A DNA stretch of 12,997 nucleotides. Origin: JAUYIV01 sp035464675. Lineage in GTDB: Bacteria; Actinomycetota; Acidimicrobiia; Spongiisociales; UBA11373. Positions within the stretch are counted from its first letter, which is position 1; every line of letters starts with the position of its first letter. The position numbers and the translations under genes were made by a program. The notes beneath the pieces are model-generated. The model was not told the DNA's origin. It made no database searches and was given only the letters and a program-made list of their open reading frames with translations. The stretch is taken from positions 1 through 12,997 of the forward strand of contig DATHSA010000074.1 of NCBI GenBank assembly GCA_035464675.1, given 5' to 3'. Shown here piece by piece: positions 12,072-12,997 of the stretch.

Positions 12072-12997
12072 ATGGACAAGGTACGGGTGGCGATCGCCGG
12101 AGTCGGCAACTGCGCCAACTCACTGATCCAGGGTGTCCACTACTACGTGGACGCCGAGCCGGGCATGACGATCCCCGGACTGATGCACGTCGAACTCGGT
12201 GGGTACCACATCCGCGACATCGAGTTCGTCGCTGCGTTCGACGTGGATGCCACGAAGGTCGGCCAGGACCTGAGCAAGGCCATGTGGGCCGGCATCAACA
12301 ACACCTACCGGTTCGCCGAGGTGCCCGACACCGGAATCATGGTGCAGCGCGGGCCGACGCTCGACGGACTCGGCAAGTACTACCGGATGATGGTCGAGGA
12401 ATCGGCCGAGGAGCCGGTGGACGTCGTGGCCGCGCTGCGTGAGGCGGAGGCCGACGTCCTCGTCTCCTACCTGCCGGTCGGGTCCGAAGCGGCTGTCCGG
12501 TTCTACGCCGAAGCCGCCCTCGAAGCGGGGGTGGCCTTCGTCAACGCCATCCCGGTGTTCATCGCGTCCGATCCCGAGTGGGCTCGCCGCTTCCACGAGG
12601 CCGGGGTCCCCATCATCGGAGACGACATCAAGTCGCAGGTCGGCGCCACGATCATGCACCGGGTGCTGGCCCGTCTCTTCGAGGACCGCGGGGTCGAGTT
12701 GGAGCGCACCTACCAACTCAACGTAGGCGGGAACATGGACTTCAAGAACATGCTCGAGCGGGAGCGTCTCGAGTCGAAGAAGGTCTCGAAGACCCAGGCG
12801 GTCACATCACAGCTGACAAACGGGATCGGCGAGGACGACGTCCACATCGGACCGTCCGACTACGTGGCCTGGCTCACCGACCGCAAGTGGGCGTACATCC
12901 GGCTCGAGGGCAAGTCCTTCGGCGACGTGCCCCTCAACGCCGAGGTGAAGCTCGAGGTATGGGACTCGCCCAACTCGGCGGGCGTGATCATCGATGC
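12072..12997 (+). CDS. ino1: Inositol-3-phosphate synthase (partial, C-terminus off window)
   Basis: 308 codons are present; homologues are about 360 residues, so some 50-60 residues are missing. The enzyme converts glucose-6-phosphate to inositol-3-phosphate with tightly bound NAD. This feeds phosphatidylinositol and mycothiol in many actinobacteria. The NAD fold starts at once with VRVAIAGVGNCANSL (4-18). Further landmarks are EFVAAFDVDATKVG (51-64), VSYLPVGSEAA (131-141), FVNAIPVFIASDP (156-168), the catalytic-region GDDIKSQVGATIMHR (183-197) and QLNVGGNMDFKNM (215-227). It is the short actinobacterial/archaeal type rather than the longer eukaryotic form. It lies 16 bases after padR on the same strand and probably shares its promoter and dyad operator. 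Confidence 0.97.
   Translation, partial: MDKVRVAIAGVGNCANSLIQGVHYYVDAEPGMTIPGLMHVELGGYHIRDIEFVAAFDVDATKVGQDLSKAMWAGINNTYRFAEVPDTGIMVQRGPTLDGLGKYYRMMVEESAEEPVDVVAALREAEADVLVSYLPVGSEAAVRFYAEAALEAGVAFVNAIPVFIASDPEWARRFHEAGVPIIGDDIKSQVGATIMHRVLARLFEDRGVELERTYQLNVGGNMDFKNMLERERLESKKVSKTQAVTSQLTNGIGEDDVHIGPSDYVAWLTDRKWAYIRLEGKSFGDVPLNAEVKLEVWDSPNSAGVIID

Noticed and set aside
1..12997. CRISPR array, tRNA, rRNA, insertion sequence, attachment site or defence island
   Set aside because: No regular direct repeats, cloverleaf-like segments, terminal inverted repeats, transposase, integrase or nuclease motifs were seen; composition is uniform along the window.

Overview
The window is high-GC chromosomal DNA from an actinobacterium. 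Three things point there: the gene order rpsF-ssb-rpsR-rplI-dnaB, a PadR regulator next to an Ino1-type inositol-3-phosphate synthase, and a probable F420-dependent flavin/deazaflavin oxidoreductase. The relative layout (padR-ino1 divergent from rpsF...dnaB) resembles the Rv0046c-Rv0058 region of Mycobacterium tuberculosis as I remember it. A deep-branching actinobacterial class such as Acidimicrobiia is a guess, not a demonstration. I see no tRNA, rRNA, CRISPR array, insertion sequence or phage gene.

Layout. Bases 1-269 (minus) hold the N-terminal part of a membrane-anchored SH3-like protein. Bases 536-4534 (plus) encode a complete NitT/TauT-type ABC importer: ATPase, permease 1, substrate-binding lipoprotein, a very strong perfect hairpin terminator, then a second permease with its own apparent promoter. 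The binding protein belongs to the NMT1/THI5-like group, so a pyrimidine, riboflavin-like or related small heterocycle is a reasonable candidate substrate, but the sequence does not settle it.

Bases 4577-7505 (minus) are the housekeeping replication/translation operon rpsF-ssb-rpsR-rplI-dnaB. It ends against the transporter at a shared GNRA-loop hairpin and starts with a structured leader that may be an S6:S18 autoregulatory element. Bases 7650-9039 (minus) hold panB (pantothenate/CoA synthesis) overlapped by a membrane-anchored DUF192 gene. Bases 9182-10840 (minus) encode an unusual three-domain fusion of a PhyH-type Fe(II)/2-oxoglutarate dioxygenase with two cupin domains and an Arg-rich tail. 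A 62-bp divergent promoter region separates it from a PPOX-class F420-dependent-type enzyme (10903-11388, plus). The window ends with a PadR regulator and ino1 (plus). PadR has a striking palindromic operator inside its own promoter, and ino1 is cut by the window edge; the pair probably forms a self-regulated inositol synthesis unit.

A theme runs through the window. Genes with no recognisable Shine-Dalgarno have a TAnnnT -10 hexamer 6-10 bases before their start codon, which implies leaderless transcripts. The ribosomal/replication genes, the binding protein and ino1 carry good Shine-Dalgarno sequences. Most of the window is ordinary. The points worth a second look are the PhyH-cupin-cupin protein, the PadR operator, the split transporter and the rpsF leader. 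I found no clear evidence of a new defence or mobile system.
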